Below, piece by piece: positions 11,256 to 25,849 of a stretch of 64,000 nt of DNA. The position numbers and the translations under genes were made by a program. The notes under the pieces were generated by a model. The model searched no databases. It was not told the origin of the DNA and saw nothing but the letters and a program-made list of their open reading frames with translations. The DNA is from Atherinomorus stipes (lineage: Eukaryota > Chordata > Actinopteri > Atheriniformes > Atherinidae), in assembly GCA_023101725.1 (NCBI GenBank), contig JALJCO010001307.1:1-64000 (forward strand). Direction: 5' to 3'. How positions within the stretch are numbered: position 1 is the first letter of the stretch; every line of letters begins with the position of its first letter.

Positions 11256-11730
11256 TTACATCAAACTCAGTCCTTGGGAAGCTTTAGAATGGCCCCGCAT
11301 GTCTTTGAAACGTAAGAAAAAGGCAAAATACCGAGAGAGACGACAGCCACAGGAAACCCCTGAAGCCCAGGCCTTATTTTTAGAGAAGATGTCTTGCAGC
11401 AGACACACGGGGCTGATTTTGGGCCGTCTGGTGTCATCGTGGAGTCTTTTGAAATCGGGTGTGAGTCAGTTTGGTGTGTTCTGTGTCATCGGCCGTCCGC
11501 AGCCGTAGCCATGCCGACTGAAGATGTGCATTTGGCGTCCTTCAGTTGTTATAAGACTGACCAACAGATCGGAGAGGGGCTTGTCCTTGCTGGCAAATCA
11601 GCAAACGAGAAGACCGGCAGTGAAGGTAAACAAACCAGATTAAGACATAATGCAAACTCCCGTACACGGTTTGGCACCATCCATTGTTTCCCTCTAGGCT
11701 AGCAGTCCTCGCTCTGACAACAACAGTTCT
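11256..11730. other. Intron 2 sequence, nothing recognised
   Basis: Open frames on the plus strand have no recognisable motif. Confidence 0.35.
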
Positions 11731-12614
11731 GGGGTCTCATTTATAAAACTGTGCATAGGATCTTTACTAAAAGTGTTCGTACACCCAAAACCTAAATTTT
11801 GCATACGCCAAAAAATATTCAGATTTATAAAACCGTGCGTACGCACAGATTCAAGCAATTTCTCTGTTATAAATCACACTCCTTCCTGGAAGTTTGCGCA
11901 GGTGAATTTAGCTCATATCCCGCCCCTACACGCCCACATTCTTCCATAAATGGTCAATGCAAAGAACCTGATGGATGTTTCTGCATATAAATGAGCCAGC
12001 TGATCTGAGGCATTTAAAACTGAGTCCTGGCGACCGAAAAAAAGACTAAAACGTAATTTTGTGGAGACTGAAGTGGAGGTGATTGTTGGTGAGGTGGAGC
12101 CTCACAGAAACGTTTTATTTGGGCGTAACAGGAGTCACAGATAAACTAAAGTCTGCCGATGGCAGCAGGTTGATGTGGCGTGATGATGTAACAGAGGTCT
12201 GTTCCAGAAGTCGCTGTGGATGGAACGCCGTGTCAGTGCGACTGTGTGCAGAGCACCTTTTTTTTCCCCCCATGTCCTGGCCAGCATCACGGCAGCAGAA
12301 TTTCTGCAGAGTTTCTGTGAAACTTTTCCAACTCGAGACGAGGTCGAGAAACAGGAGAAATGAGCCGTTCTCTCATTCAGCTCTCACGTGGATCTCACAT
12401 TTGTCTAGAAGTAAATGAGACCTTTCTGAGATCATTTTTCTAAAATTATTTTCCTCTGGGCGTCTCCAAAATGTGTGTAAGCAGGTCTGAAGTTTGTTTA
12501 AAGTTACGCACATTCCTGAGCTAGTGTTCTTTTTTATAAATCCCAACTCTTGTGTAAGAGTTACGCACTTCGTAGCCCTGTTTTGTGCGTAAGAAAGCTT
12601 TGTAAATGAGGCCC
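11731..12614. mobile_element. Harbinger-like DNA element with Myb-like relic, copy 1
   Basis: Left end GGGGTCTCATTTATAAAAC; right end read inward GGGCCTCATTTACAAAGC. The interior matches 17983-18630 over long stretches (for example AAAAATATTCAGATTTATAA and CGTGCGTACGCACAGATTCA). From about 12060 it reads FVETEVEVIVGEVEPHRN then VLFGRN, like the start of Myb/SANT-type DNA-binding proteins carried by PIF/Harbinger transposons, followed by a stop. No transposase and no clear target duplication. Confidence 0.7.
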
Positions 12615-12619
12615 TTGGT

Positions 12620-15575
<2,956 letters not shown>

Positions 15576-16361
15576 TATATCACTGACCACTTTCTCAGGC
15601 AGTTCAACTACTAGTCAACACAAATGTCTAATCAGCCAATCACATGTCAGCAACTCAGTGCATCCAATCATGTGGACAGGGTCAACATGAGGTGTTGAAG
15701 TTCAAGTATTTACTGGGATTTCCACCACAAGCATTTCTAGTGTTTCCAGAGAAAAGGTCTGAAGAAGAGAAAATCTCCAGAGAGCAGCAGTTGTCTGGAC
15801 CAGGATGTCTGGTTGATGTCAGAGGTCAGAGGTGAATGGACAGACTGGTTGGTGATGATGGAAAGACAACAGGAAGCCAGATCAGCACTGGTTCCGAACG
15901 GGTATACAGAAGAACATCTCTGAATACACAACACATCCAACCTGGAAGCAGATGGGCTGCAGCAGCAGAAGACCACACCGGGTGCCACTCCTGTCAGCTA
16001 AGAACAGGAAACTGAGGCTACAATTCCCACAGACTCACCAACATTGGACAATAGAAGATGGAGAAATATTGCTGGTCTGATGAGTCTCTATTTCTGCTAC
16101 CACATTCAGATGCTAGGCTCAGAATCTGCTGGAAACATCATGAACATGGATCCATCCTGCCTTGGATCGAGGCTTCAGGCTGCTGCTGGTGGAATGGTGG
16201 GGGGAGGTTTTCTTGGCCCACTTTGGGCCCCTTAGTACCAACGTGGCGGTATATCCACCACAGCCTACCTGAGTATTGTTGCTGATAAAAACAGCTTTTA
16301 AACTGCTTAAACTTTCACTTGATGCAAATTTCACTATCTATATATCCATATATCTAATATC

Positions 16362-16500
16362 TATATATCAGGCATGTAACGATATGAACATTTTATGTCA
16401 TGGTTATTGTGACCAAAATGATCAGTTATTGATATTATCGTGGTATTGGTGAAATCATCTCACCAAGTTTTAAAAAAAACAAGCACAATGGACTTTCTGT
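16362..16500 (+). mobile_element. hAT-like element end inserted in the Tc1 copy
   Basis: CAGGCATGTAACGATATGAA followed by GGTTATTGTGACCAAAATGA resembles the start of widespread fish hAT-like elements (AGGGATGTAACGATA). The other end is not clear. Confidence 0.35.
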
Positions 16501-16630
16501 TGGCAGAAACATTAAATAACATGTAGACATCAAACATAGAGATGTGTGTTAAAGAGGCATCTTATGACCATAAGAGGGTTCATCGCTTTATGCAATATTG
16601 TAAGAACCAAGAACACGTTTCTTCACAGCT

Positions 16631-16870
16631 GTGGTGTCTGTGGCTCAGGTGGTAGAGCAGGTCGGCCAATGGTCGAAGGATCGGCGGTTCAAATCCCAAC
16701 CCTCCAGCAATCTGTCGCTGTGTCCTTGGGGGAGACACCTAACTCTCCCTGCCTCCAGTGGGGGGAACACTGGTGTGTGAATGTTCCAGTGGTCACAGGA
16801 GTGAAAGAATAATGGACCTACTGTGAAGCTTTGAGTGCCCTGCAAGAAATAAATATAAATCTAATCCATT
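16631..16870 (+). mobile_element. tRNA-derived SINE inside the interrupted Tc1 copy
   Basis: A perfect A box TGGCTCAGGTGG lies at 16641-16652 and a B box GGTTCAAATCC at 16686-16696. The body includes GTGTCCTTGGGGGAGACACC and TGTGTGAATGTTCCAGTGG, and the tail AAGCTTTGAGTGCC and AATAAATATAAATCTAATCC. The same plan is seen in the SINE at 56684-56941. It sits in the replaced middle of the Tc1 element. Confidence 0.8.
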
Positions 16871-17046
16871 ATTATTAGGTGGAACGTGAGATTCTCATTG
16901 TGGATGTGCAGCAACTGTTTGATGGTATAATGTCAATATAGACAAAATCTCTGAGGAATGTTTCCACCACCTTGTAATGCAGTTTCGGGAAGAAAAGGTG
17001 TCCAACGTGGTACTAGAAGGTGGAGCTAATAAAGTAGTCAATGAAT

Positions 17047-17570
17047 TTGGTACTAACTCCACATTGATACCTCATAATGTAATCAACCCATGAATCCTGC
17101 TGAGAGGGATAGTAATTTTTCAGCTTCACTTTCAAATATATAATTACTCAAAGCTCAAATTAGTCTACAACTGAACTCCAACATCAGTAAAGCATTTCAA
17201 ACGAATCCCAGCAGTCACAGCACACTGGTGTATAAATGTTTGCACACCGCTCTCAGCCAACAAAACACTGTCTGCTGAAACACAAGTCTTCACCGCTCTG
17301 GTACAGTGATTAATGAGACATAATCAGGGCAAAATTTCTCTATCTGCAGAAATAGCTCTTCAGTTCTGCTTTCTCTTCTGGTTTTGTTTGTGGCATCAGA
17401 CAAAAAGAAAAAAGGGTTTTTGTTTTACAGTAGTGTGTGTGAGACACTGATAGTGTAAGATGTGAAAGTACTGTAGGTGTAGGGATGGCACACCACCTGA
17501 AAGCAACAAAAAGCTTATTTTTCAACAAGTTGAAATTATTTCTAATATGAATATCTACTTTTTCTTGAGT
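17047..17570. other. Intron 1 sequence, nothing recognised
   Basis: No exon or repeat boundary recognised. Confidence 0.35.
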
Positions 17571-17574
17571 AACA

Positions 17575-17905
17575 CCTACATCTACATCAATGTAAGAACT
17601 GCAGTTGTAATATTACATCACTTTTAAGTCATGCTAAAAGAGATCTGCAAATGTTATTTTTACTCATCACCACATTTGCATATTCATTAGGTCTCACTGT
17701 TTTTCTTCAAAATGCTAAAAGACAGGACATGTTTTTACTGGCTCGTAATTTGCCTGTGACTTCATACTACCTGTAAGCTTTTCATCAGGACCATCTCTGT
17801 GCAGTGATCACCTGGATCCGTCCTGACTCCAGTAAAATGTCCAGTATAATTTTTTGGGATTCATGATGATGTCTAGAACACATAGAAATATAGGTATTAC
17901 CTCCG
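17575..17905 (+). repeat. Interspersed repeat, matches 48745-49045
   Basis: Shared blocks in order include GTTGTAAT(A/G)TTACATCAC, CACTGTTTTTCTTC or CTTGCTGTTTGTCTTC, TTTTTATTGGCT-like, ATGATGTCTAGAACAC and GTAGAAATGTAG-like ends. The two copies differ by many substitutions, so the family is old. No coding content. Confidence 0.6.
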
Positions 17906-17982
17906 CCAAGGAGTTAATTTTTTCAGTAGCATTGGTTTGTTTGTCTGTCTGTCAGTCTGTCAGCAACTTTACAGAAAAAGTT

Positions 17983-19119
17983 CAGGGGTCTCATTTATAA
18001 AACTTTGCGTAGGATCTTTACTAAAAGTGTACATGCGCCCAAAACCAAAAGTTTGCGTACGCCAAAAAATATTCAGATTTATAAAACCGTGCGTACGCAC
18101 AGATTCAAGCAATTTCCCCTTTATAAATCACACTCTTCCTGGAAGTTTGTGCAGGTGAATTTGGCTCCGCCCCCTACACGCCCACATTCTTCCATAAATG
18201 GTCAATGCAAAGCACCTCATGGATGTTTCTGCATATACATGAGCCAGCTGATCTGAAGCATTTACAACTGAATCCTGGCGATTGAAAAGACAATAAAACG
18301 CAATTTCACAGAGACTGAAGTGGAGGTGCTTGTTGGTGAAGTGGAGCCTCACAAAATCATTTTATGTGGGCGTCACAGGAATCAGATAAACGTAAGTCTG
18401 CTGAGTGACAGCAGGTTGTTGTGAGTGATGATGTAACAGAGGTCTGTTCCAGAAGTCGCTGTGGAGGAAACGCTGTGTCAGAGCAACTGTGCAGAACACA
18501 GAACACCTGTTTGGTGTGGTGCAGCGCGATTCCCCCTCCTGTGCCCTCCCCTCGCCTCCAAACACCTCCGCCGGTCTTTCCACAAAAGAGCGCACTGTGG
18601 TCAGCAGCTGCTGATGCGTAAAGTTGATTTAACATATAAGTTTGCTTACGGACATTTTCATTTATTTGAAAGGTTCTTATAGTTTCAGCTCACCTGCAGC
18701 AGAAATAATGCTGCTGGTTTGAATCCTATAAAGCCAATATGATTGAAATTTGATACTAAGGGGGAAAAGACAGGACAAAGTGTCTGAGTGTGACAGGACA
18801 AAAAGGAGATCTTGAATGGGGCTTGATCTCAAGTCTCCGGTGTAAAAGTCATACACACTAACCACTCTGCCAGACAAGAAGTTGGTAATCAAGCAGCCAG
18901 GGCACAATATCTGTATGATACAAGTGACAGGACCCCGCGCTGCCAGCAGGGGAATCATGATGCAGTCTGGTTCCAGTTCCCCACCTCACCATCCGTGTCA
19001 ACAGTTTCCCCAGTCTCCAAAACCAGCGTACGCATGGGTCAGAGTTAACGTGAGAGACGCACATTTGCCCGTCAAGTTTGCCCGTTTTGTGTGAACAACG
19101 TTTATAAATGAGACCCCTG
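17983..19119. mobile_element. Harbinger-like DNA element, copy 2, nested
   Basis: The ends form a perfect 19-bp inverted repeat: CAGGGGTCTCATTTATAAA at 17983-18001 and its complement TTTATAAATGAGACCCCTG at 19101-19119. The left 650 bp match copy 1 at 11731, including the Myb-like start (GAAGTGGAGGTGCTTGTTGG). The right part differs from copy 1 and contains a SINE. No transposase. Confidence 0.8.
18795..18880 (-). mobile_element. tRNA-like SINE head inside the Harbinger-like element
   Basis: On the minus strand an A box TGGCAGAGTGGT lies at 18861-18872, followed about 30 bases later by a degenerate B-box region (GACTTGAGATCAAGCCCC). Related text GTGACAGGACCCCRCRCTG occurs here (18925-18945) and at 46643-46662. 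Confidence 0.45.
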
Positions 19120-19470
19120 GACAGACTGACCTGGAATCTTCACCAGCCATGGCCCAAGATGAAGCAATCAAATGTTGGTGGTGATCCGGATTAGCTTCTG
19201 GATCCAGGACTGTTTTGAAGGATTCTTTATCATTGTGAGGTCGGCCATGTTGGAAAGGTTGTTGATGAGGTGTGAGTGCCCTCTTGTGGCAGAAGTGTGC
19301 AGCTGCTACTGAGCACATAATGTCAGGATGCAGAAATGAAACTTGTGAGCAGCACGAGGAGAGAAAACTGTTGGACAGACTTCTAGCAGGTGAAGATGGT
19401 GAACTGTGTGCGTCTGTGAAGAACTGGAAGTAACTCATATTTCTGCCTGAACAGGATGTTTATTTAGCCT

Positions 19471-20229
19471 TTAAAGCAGAACTCAGTAACTTCAGCTCGG
19501 GGCTCCCCCTAGTGGCGTCCTTTCACTGTCGTAAAGTTCAACCCCCCCTGCACCCCCACAGCACACAGACAGCTTCTCTACCTGTCTTTCCTCTATTTTG
19601 ATCCCTGGATATATTTCTAAGCGTTTACTAGCTTGTTGATGCTACTTTGCTACGTTGGTAGCAGCACCACGTCTCCCTCTGCTCAAAGCAAAGTCCTGTA
19701 TTTTCTGAAACGGGAAGTTTTACCCGCGATTTGCGGGTAAATATGCCGTGGATTATATTTTTCTCTGGTGTTGGCGAGTAGCAGGTAAGAATACGAACTT
19801 TTATTTACTTTTTGCGGACGTGACAAGTGATTATTGAGCCTGAAGCAGTGATGCTTCACCCGGCGCCCAGACAGCGCAGCTACGTGAATCACTCTGGTCC
19901 AGCAAAGAGTTGGTTATGAGAGCCAGGAGCCGTGTTTAGGTGGTGTGAAGATAAAGAAATGTTTTCTTCGAATTAGTGCTGGTAGTCTGGTTCAAATCAG
20001 AGCTGGAAGCAGCTCGGTAGATAGGGGACCTGAGTACTGCACAACGGTTTCTGTTGTCGCAAGTTCTGCTCGGGTCGGCGCAGGCAAAGTTGCATAGAGC
20101 TGCTCGCAGGCCAGAGGGACCAGCGGGAGGGGGGGAAACATTGAATCGCTCCGTAAACACTTTGTTTAGCCCCACGGGGATTCCGAAAAGCATTTATTAA
20201 GGTAAAAAAGTTACTGAGTTCTCCTTTAA
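19471..20229. mobile_element. Non-autonomous DNA transposon flanked by TTAA, copy type 1
   Basis: Flanked by TTAA at both ends (19471-19474 and 20226-20229). Inverted ends: AGCAGAACTCAGTAACTT on the left and AGGAGAACTCAGTAACTTTT read inward from the right. TTAA duplication is the mark of the piggyBac and Kolobok superfamilies. Near the left end it has GGGGCTCCCCCTAGTGGCG. No coding sequence. Confidence 0.8.
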
Positions 20230-20352
20230 TGTTATTAAGCTGATTTGCTTATTCAGAAGTGTTCCTCCATTGACTATGTGCCTTTTTAAGCTATTAAGCT
20301 AGCTGACCTGCTACATGCCAGTTACTGGAACTGTTAGCCTTGAACACATAAG

Positions 20353-21175
20353 GAGCTTTCGGACTACAGGAACACTTTGGAGTTTTTTGCCGTTTTTTGT
20401 GCATTCGGACATATAGGAACTAAGTACCTTGGACCACAGTTCCTATAACCTTTTTAGCTCCTACTCCGAGGCAGGGTCTTTTTGGGGTTCCATAGGAACT
20501 GAGATACATAGATGTTTGGTGATTGGTAGAACTGGAAAGCCCCGCCCCTTGCATGATCTCCGCTTCTGCCGCCCCGCCATATTTTTAAAGTCCCACAGCT
20601 GTTACAGCTGTTTACGGAGATCGTTATAACAAGAACTATTATAATAGGAGTGTACCAATTCACTATCACAATGGTACATGTTCCGAATCGATAACTATTT
20701 TGAAATGTCCAAAAGCAACTTTCATACTAATTTACATCAACATACAAATACAGCTGCAAAGTGTGGCAGTAGAATCTGCGCCTGCCGCCCGGACACTTTG
20801 GTGGACACTTTAGTGTCCGGGTGTACTTCAAGGAAAGGTAAACAAGACGCTGGTTGATGTGAGTAGGGCAGTTTTCCAACGGGGGGGCGGCTGTTCCGTT
20901 ACGTGATACAAATGAGCGTGATTATGGAAAGCTGGTAAGCTAGCTTTGAAAACAGCTTTGAATAAAAGAGATGAGAGACCTCAGTTTTGTATCAGATCTG
21001 CTGGGGCATAAATTTGTCTCAGTCGCAGATGATTGTGTCAAACATGGTTCCTATCAAGCTCTTCCTTCATGTGCCACCGCAGACTGATGAGGAAGGTAGT
21101 TCTGATAACTAAACTCCAGACGGGGAGTTCTAGGAACTGCATTCTTAGAACCTCTCTGTCCAAATGTGCCTATAT
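20353..21175. mobile_element. hAT-like MITE, copy 1 (partner at 50.0 kb)
   Basis: Starts near GGAGCTTTCGGACTACAGG and ends near CTGTCCAAATGTGCCTAT. It shares near-identical blocks with 49995-51012, among them AGCTCCTACTCCGAGGCAGG, GATGTTTGGTGATTGGTAGA and GTATCAGATCKGCTGGGGCA. The two copies are 29 kb apart in the same orientation. No coding capacity. Confidence 0.7.
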
Positions 21176-21979
21176 GCATGTTTAGTTCTAACTATAAGGG
21201 ATTTATTAGTAATAATTAATACCTTGAATTTGTTTATTTGCTGAACGAATGTTCCTCATGGCTTCTTTGTATTTGTGTTTATAGACCACACTCACTTCCA
21301 TCCACATTCACCTGAACTACCTGGAATTCCACCTGGAGTCCTGTTGTTTGTTGAATTGTGTGCTGTTGTGATTCAGAGTGACCAGTAAAGACAGTAAACT
21401 GTACAAGCGGGTCCTGTGTGTTCTGACCGACCCCCCATGGTGAACATCAAACCTCCTTACCGACGCCTTAACAGTCTTACATCAACATCACCCTGATAGG
21501 ACACGTTTGTGGATTTTTTGCATATAACTTCATACAAATGGCCTGAGTGTTTGGTAGAAAAAAAATTACAGGAAAGGATCTCAATGAGTTCTAGAATGTT
21601 TCCAAAGTTGATCCAGATCCAGAGAAAATTCCGGATACTATGATCCAGAACACACAAACATAAGGGAGTCGTAGGAATTTTCAAAGCTGAAAGGTAACAA
21701 ATGAAGATACAGACATGCAACTAACACCAAATTGTAGCCAAGACTCTCCTGAATCAGGAGTACGTCAGTGAAATTGACGCATCTTCAATAGCAACGGAGC
21801 TAGATCCAGAAGAAAACCACCATTATGGAATTATCAATTTTTGGAAATAACTACTGAAGTAATAGTGATACAAGCATGATTCCAGATGCTGCTGGGATGT
21901 TTTCATGCTCAAGGAATCCAATGATGGAGATTACATGAATGCAGGAGTAGAAGTTTTTGTTCTAAGTCACAACACGAGG

Positions 21980-22210
21980 GGGACATGAGCTGCTTGGCGG
22001 AGGTCTGCGCTCTCTTTTCTAGTTTTAGACTAGATTTAGAGCTCGTTAATCTGATGTTGCTGTATTGCAACACTGGGTCAGAGAGGCAGCTGAAAAAAGC
22101 TGCAGCTGACACGTTGCATGGAGACGCTGCACCGTGTTCCTGTTCATTCAGGGGCACAAAGAAATACAGAAATAAAACTTTCATGATTCACTATAACTCA
22201 GTTTTCACTG
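21980..22210 (+). repeat. Interspersed repeat, matches 49050-49215
   Basis: Shared blocks: TAGAGCTCGTTAATCTG or TTTAGAGCTTGTTC, GCTGCAGCTGACACG or GCTGCAGTTGACATG, ATGGAGACGCTGCACC, TGTTCCTGTTCATTC, AACTTTCATGATTC. Together with the repeat at 17575 it belongs to one longer family seen whole at 48745-49215. Confidence 0.6.
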
Positions 22211-22237
22211 ACGTTTACATTTTTCTGAATTGAGTTT

Positions 22238-22620
22238 AGAAAAGAGTAGAATATCTTTATTGTCATTATGACAGCTGTCACAATTAAATTGGGTGGGCCT
22301 TACTCCCCCACAGTGCTGTAACATAAAAACACACAAAAGAACACAAATGCATAAAAATATAGCAATAACTTATATCAATAAATTATGCTACAGACCCATT
22401 TAAAGGATAAAAAAGAGGGGCTCAGGCAGATAAAAGCCTAATCACCCAGGGATAAAAAGAGTTCTTGAGGTGGTTCGTCCAGCTGCTCATGCTTCTGTAC
22501 CTCCTACCAGGGGGCAGGAGGTCAAGGATGCACCAGCCAGGGTGAGATGGGTCCACTAGGATTTTCTCCGCCCTGTTTAGGTCACAGTGGAGAGCGACAT
22601 CTTCCAAGGAGGGCAGAGGG
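22238..22620 (-). pseudogene. LINE ORF2 C-terminus and 3' UTR (jockey/Rex1-like)
   Basis: A minus-strand frame (22607 down to 22422) encodes DPSHPGWCILDLLPPGRRYR and NHLKNSFYPWVIRLLSA. The pattern DPSHP...LLPSGRRYR...RLKNSFFPxAIRLLN is the end of the reverse transcriptase protein in fish jockey/Rex1-type LINEs. A 3' UTR follows to about 22240 (AATATCTTTATTGTCATT). 5'-truncated, as usual for LINE insertions. Confidence 0.7.
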
Positions 22621-24000
22621 TTGCCTATTCAAATTTAAACTTTATTTAAAGTTGTACTTCCATGGTCATTTCATTAATATTTCTGTGTTCTCCATTATTA
22701 TTGAATGCATTCTGCATCGTTTCTGTTTAAAAAAAAACCTTCTGGTATCTTTGTATCCAGCTGTATTTGTATACTAGAAGAGAGGCTTGTGGTCCAACGG
22801 CAGCTTTTCCGGGTCCTTCTCATGAATTTCCGTCTGATTGGCTGCCTCCCATCAGTGTATGAAGGAAGCTCCGCCCTCCGCTCTTATTTTGTTACAGACA
22901 GGAAATAGAGCCGACAAACAAGTTTGTTCCGCCATGCTAACAAACAGTTAGCTAATTAGCTTCTCAACTCCGAAGTTACAGTCGTGCCGTCTTCACTTCT
23001 AGTGTGTAGTGGAGGGTTACCTGCCTTCCAATGGACAGATAGAAACCCCACGTGGGATACACTATTTGCAATGAGACGTAGAAGTGCGAGGCTGTTCCCG
23101 ATTCACTCTTTTCTTCGTATTGTTTCTGTGATAAGGAAGCACAGCCGACTGGGGGCAACGCAACGCTAGCAAGTCAGCATGTGTAAGTAAACAAGGGGAA
23201 ACCCTCCGTATTTCAGAAGGAGCAAGTTAAACGGGTTTTCAGTGGAAGGAGGCCTTTAAAGGAAATAAAAGCCTGCTTTCTGGGATTTATAGCAACATGC
23301 TAACTATTATGATTTTTTCTATCTTTTTATACAAAACAGAACAAACAAAGGAAAAAAAAACCTCTAAATGATCCTTGTCTATGTTTGCGGGTGTTTCTCA
23401 GAAGTTGCTGCTGCAGCAGGAGACAATCAGCCTGGATGTTCTGGATTATTCCAGGAGGGTGTGAGTGGGGGTGTCTGTGGTTTCCTATTCAAGGCTTTGA
23501 ACCTGACATGACATGACAGACATGAGTGCACACTTCCCAGAGAAGAAAAAGGTGGACAGAGCAGAAACAGCCATGATGGTTCCACCACCAGCTGCAGCAG
23601 GTGCCACGCTGACCTGAGCTGCTCCGAGGAGAAGACCTGTTACCATGACGACCACTGCAACTGATCACAGACTGGAAGAGACTAAATCCATCCAGGAGTT
23701 CTTTGAATGTTCAGCAGAGTCCATCCTGATGTGACAGGGTCCCCAAACCAAGACCTTCTGGTAGAAAGTTTTGTAAATAATATTTTCATATATTTACATA
23801 TTTTTTAATAAATAAATCCCTTTTGATAACAATATGACAATGATGTTATCATTCATGACATATATGGTTATGGGCCTTGATAAACAGTCAAACCTCCTGA
23901 ATCCTTAAAAAAAAGCTTATATGTGTTCAGTCAGTGGACCCAACATTGCACTAACATTTCCATAAAAACTGACTGAATAGATAGTTGATAGTGATAGTTG
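22621..24000. other. Intron 1 sequence, no firm feature
   Basis: A stretch at 22785-23270 with TCATGAATTTCCGTCTGATT and a final GGAGGCCTTTAAAGGAAAT may be a decayed DNA element, but I could not pair its ends. The rest is unassigned. Confidence 0.3.
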
Positions 24001-24009
24001 ATAATTATC

Positions 24010-24445
24010 AAACATCAATGTAATAATTATTAGGGCTCTCAGGCGATTAAAACATTGATCTAATTAATTACAGTATTTCTAATTAATTAATCTAATTAAT
24101 CACATTTTAATCTCATATCTGCTAGAGCAGTCGTGGGGAACGATGGTCCTCAAGGGCTGCAGTCCTTTAAGTTTTCCATGCAACCCTGCTCCAACACAGC
24201 TATGAAGTTCTGTGCAGGGACTCATTAACACATCTTCTTCTTCCTCTTCTTCTTCTTCTTCTGGTGTTTATTGGTGGTCGGCAAACAGCTTTAGGTGCAT
24301 TACTGCCACCCACTGCCCGGGTCAGTCAGTGGGCCAAATCTAAAATGCTTGTGCATTGAATTGGCCCTCTGAATTAATCGTGACTATCATTTATAACGCA
24401 TTACTTTGCAGTGTAATTAATTAATCTAATTAATGCGTTAAACTG
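24010..24445. repeat. Cluster of decayed repeats
   Basis: Includes TTAATTAATCTAATTAATC-like stretches at 24058-24105 and again at 24412-24440, a CTTCTTCTTCTTC microsatellite (24236-24262), and GGTGTTTATTGGTGGTCGGC with TGCATTACTGCCACCCACTG, a combination common in fish retroposons. The flanking TTAATC-rich blocks suggest an older element into which the rest inserted. Confidence 0.4.
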
Positions 24446-25234
24446 ACTGCCTGAATAATTATATGTAGGATATTTTTCTCATAGAAAATGTGGAATTATT
24501 TCCTTTTTTCTCCAGGTGAGGAAGAAAATGTCTGATTCTTGTTGAGGAATATGTGACAGGTGCAGTGAATAACTTTGCTGAAGTCAAACACGTCCGCGAG
24601 TTTGCGAGTCATGGCCTCGAGAGCAGGAAGAAAGTTCTTGCTTCTCGCGGAGTATGTAACAGCCTTAAGAAGAAGCAGAAAGATTTCCCTGGTTTTCTTC
24701 CTCCTCCTGCTTCTTCATCATCATCAGTAGTTGTATTGGGGAGCGTCGCCCCCTAGCGAGCAGCTGTTGTAACTACGGTGGTTTAACCAGGCGGTTCCTG
24801 TAGTATGAACACGAACTGAAGCAAAGAAAGGAGGGAAATGTTTTAGAAAGCCGCCCAATGAGACCGAGTCCTGGACTCTCCCGGTGTGGATGCAGCCTGA
24901 AATTCAACTTCTTTCCTGTAACTTTCCTTTTAAAGGGCAACAGAAGCATGATGAGCAGCTTCAGGAGAGAAGCTGTCTGCCTTCACCTCGACAGTCTGTC
25001 TCTGCCGTTACAAAGCAGTCCCTGCATGAAAACCTGGAGGGCTTTTTTTCAAGGTAATACCAACTCTGATCTTGATGCAGCGGCCTTTAACTTCCTGTTA
25101 GCAACATGATTGACTGCAAGTGCTAATTAATAACAAGTGTTTGAACCACTTGACCAAGACCTTGGCAGGAAAGGTGGCGGTGAGCAGATCTGGAAAACAG
25201 GACTGAAGAGCTCCAACTCCATTTTCTTCCATTT

Positions 25235-25848
25235 CATATAATGGGATTCACCGGTGACTGAACCAAAAAGGTCCATAAAAGTCCACAAAAACGTGTCAAT
25301 ATTCGTCCATACTGCTCGTCCAATGTAATCCAAGTGTCCTGAGTGGGTAGCGTCCAGAATTTACCGGAAACCTTTAGTAGATTTAGTAGATTTTTATAGC
25401 TTAAACAGTAGAACATGTAGCTGCCGCAAAGTGCCACCATGAGAGTTCACGACACTACGGAAGCCGCGGCAGACGAGACGAGATCGCACGTTCTCTTTTT
25501 CTTTCTTTCTTTAAATCAATGTCCATCCCCTCTTGTGTTTGTCTGCAGCTCTGTCGCTCTTGGCACAATGTAAACAGCAAATTTCTTCTTCTATGCTTGC
25601 ATTATTGGCAGAGTAAGCGCTGATTGTGCCGTAGTGTCATGAATACACACAAATGCGCAAATAGAAATGGCAATGTCGTACTGTTAAGGCTGTAAAAATC
25701 TACTAAATGGTCGTTTCTAGTAAATTCTGGACACTATCCACTCAGGACACTTGGATTACATTGGACGAGCAGTATGGAGGAATATTGACAAGTTTTTGTG
25801 GACTTTTATGGACCTTTTTGGTTCAGCCACTATGAACTCCATTATATG
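25235..25848. mobile_element. Foldback DNA element with arms of about 170 bp
   Basis: The left arm (25235-25410) starts CATATAATGGGATTCACCGG; the right arm (25681-25848) read from its end starts CATATAATGGAGTTCATAGT. The arms pair through AAAAAGGTCCATAAAAGTCC, CATACTGCTCGTCCAATGTA and AAGTGTCCTGAGTGG. About 270 bp of unpaired sequence lies between. No coding capacity; a long-arm MITE. Confidence 0.85.
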
Positions 25849-25849
25849 A

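Larger units (their letters stand above)
15581..17046 (+). mobile_element. Second Tc1-like transposon, decayed and interrupted
   Basis: The left part (15581-16283) carries the terminal block CACTGACCACTTTCTCAGG and transposase-gene text such as GATGTCAGAGGTCAGAGGTG and CACACCGGGTGCCACTCC. The right part resumes at about 16878 (GGTGGAACGTGAGATTCTCA) and runs through AAAATCTCTGAGGAATGTTT to the end block CTAATAAAGTAGTCAATG. This is a different Tc1 family from the 7430-9011 copy. The middle of the transposase gene, including the part expected to hold the later catalytic residues, is replaced by about 590 bp of unrelated sequence. Many stops and frameshifts; inactive. Confidence 0.8.
17910..19240 (+). 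repeat. Old fish repeat split by a Harbinger-like insertion
   Basis: The left piece (17900-17982) reads TTACCTCCGCCAAGGAG ... TTTGTCTGTCTGTCAGTC ... AGAAAAAGTTCA. The right piece (19120-19240) reads GACAGACTGACCTGG ... TTGGTGGTGATCCGG ... CTTCTGGATCCAGG. Both are parts of a common teleost repeat in which they are adjacent. The 1.1-kb element at 17983-19119 lies exactly between them. Confidence 0.6.

Noticed and set aside
16641..16710. tRNA gene
   Set aside because: The boxes belong to a SINE with a typical body and tail.
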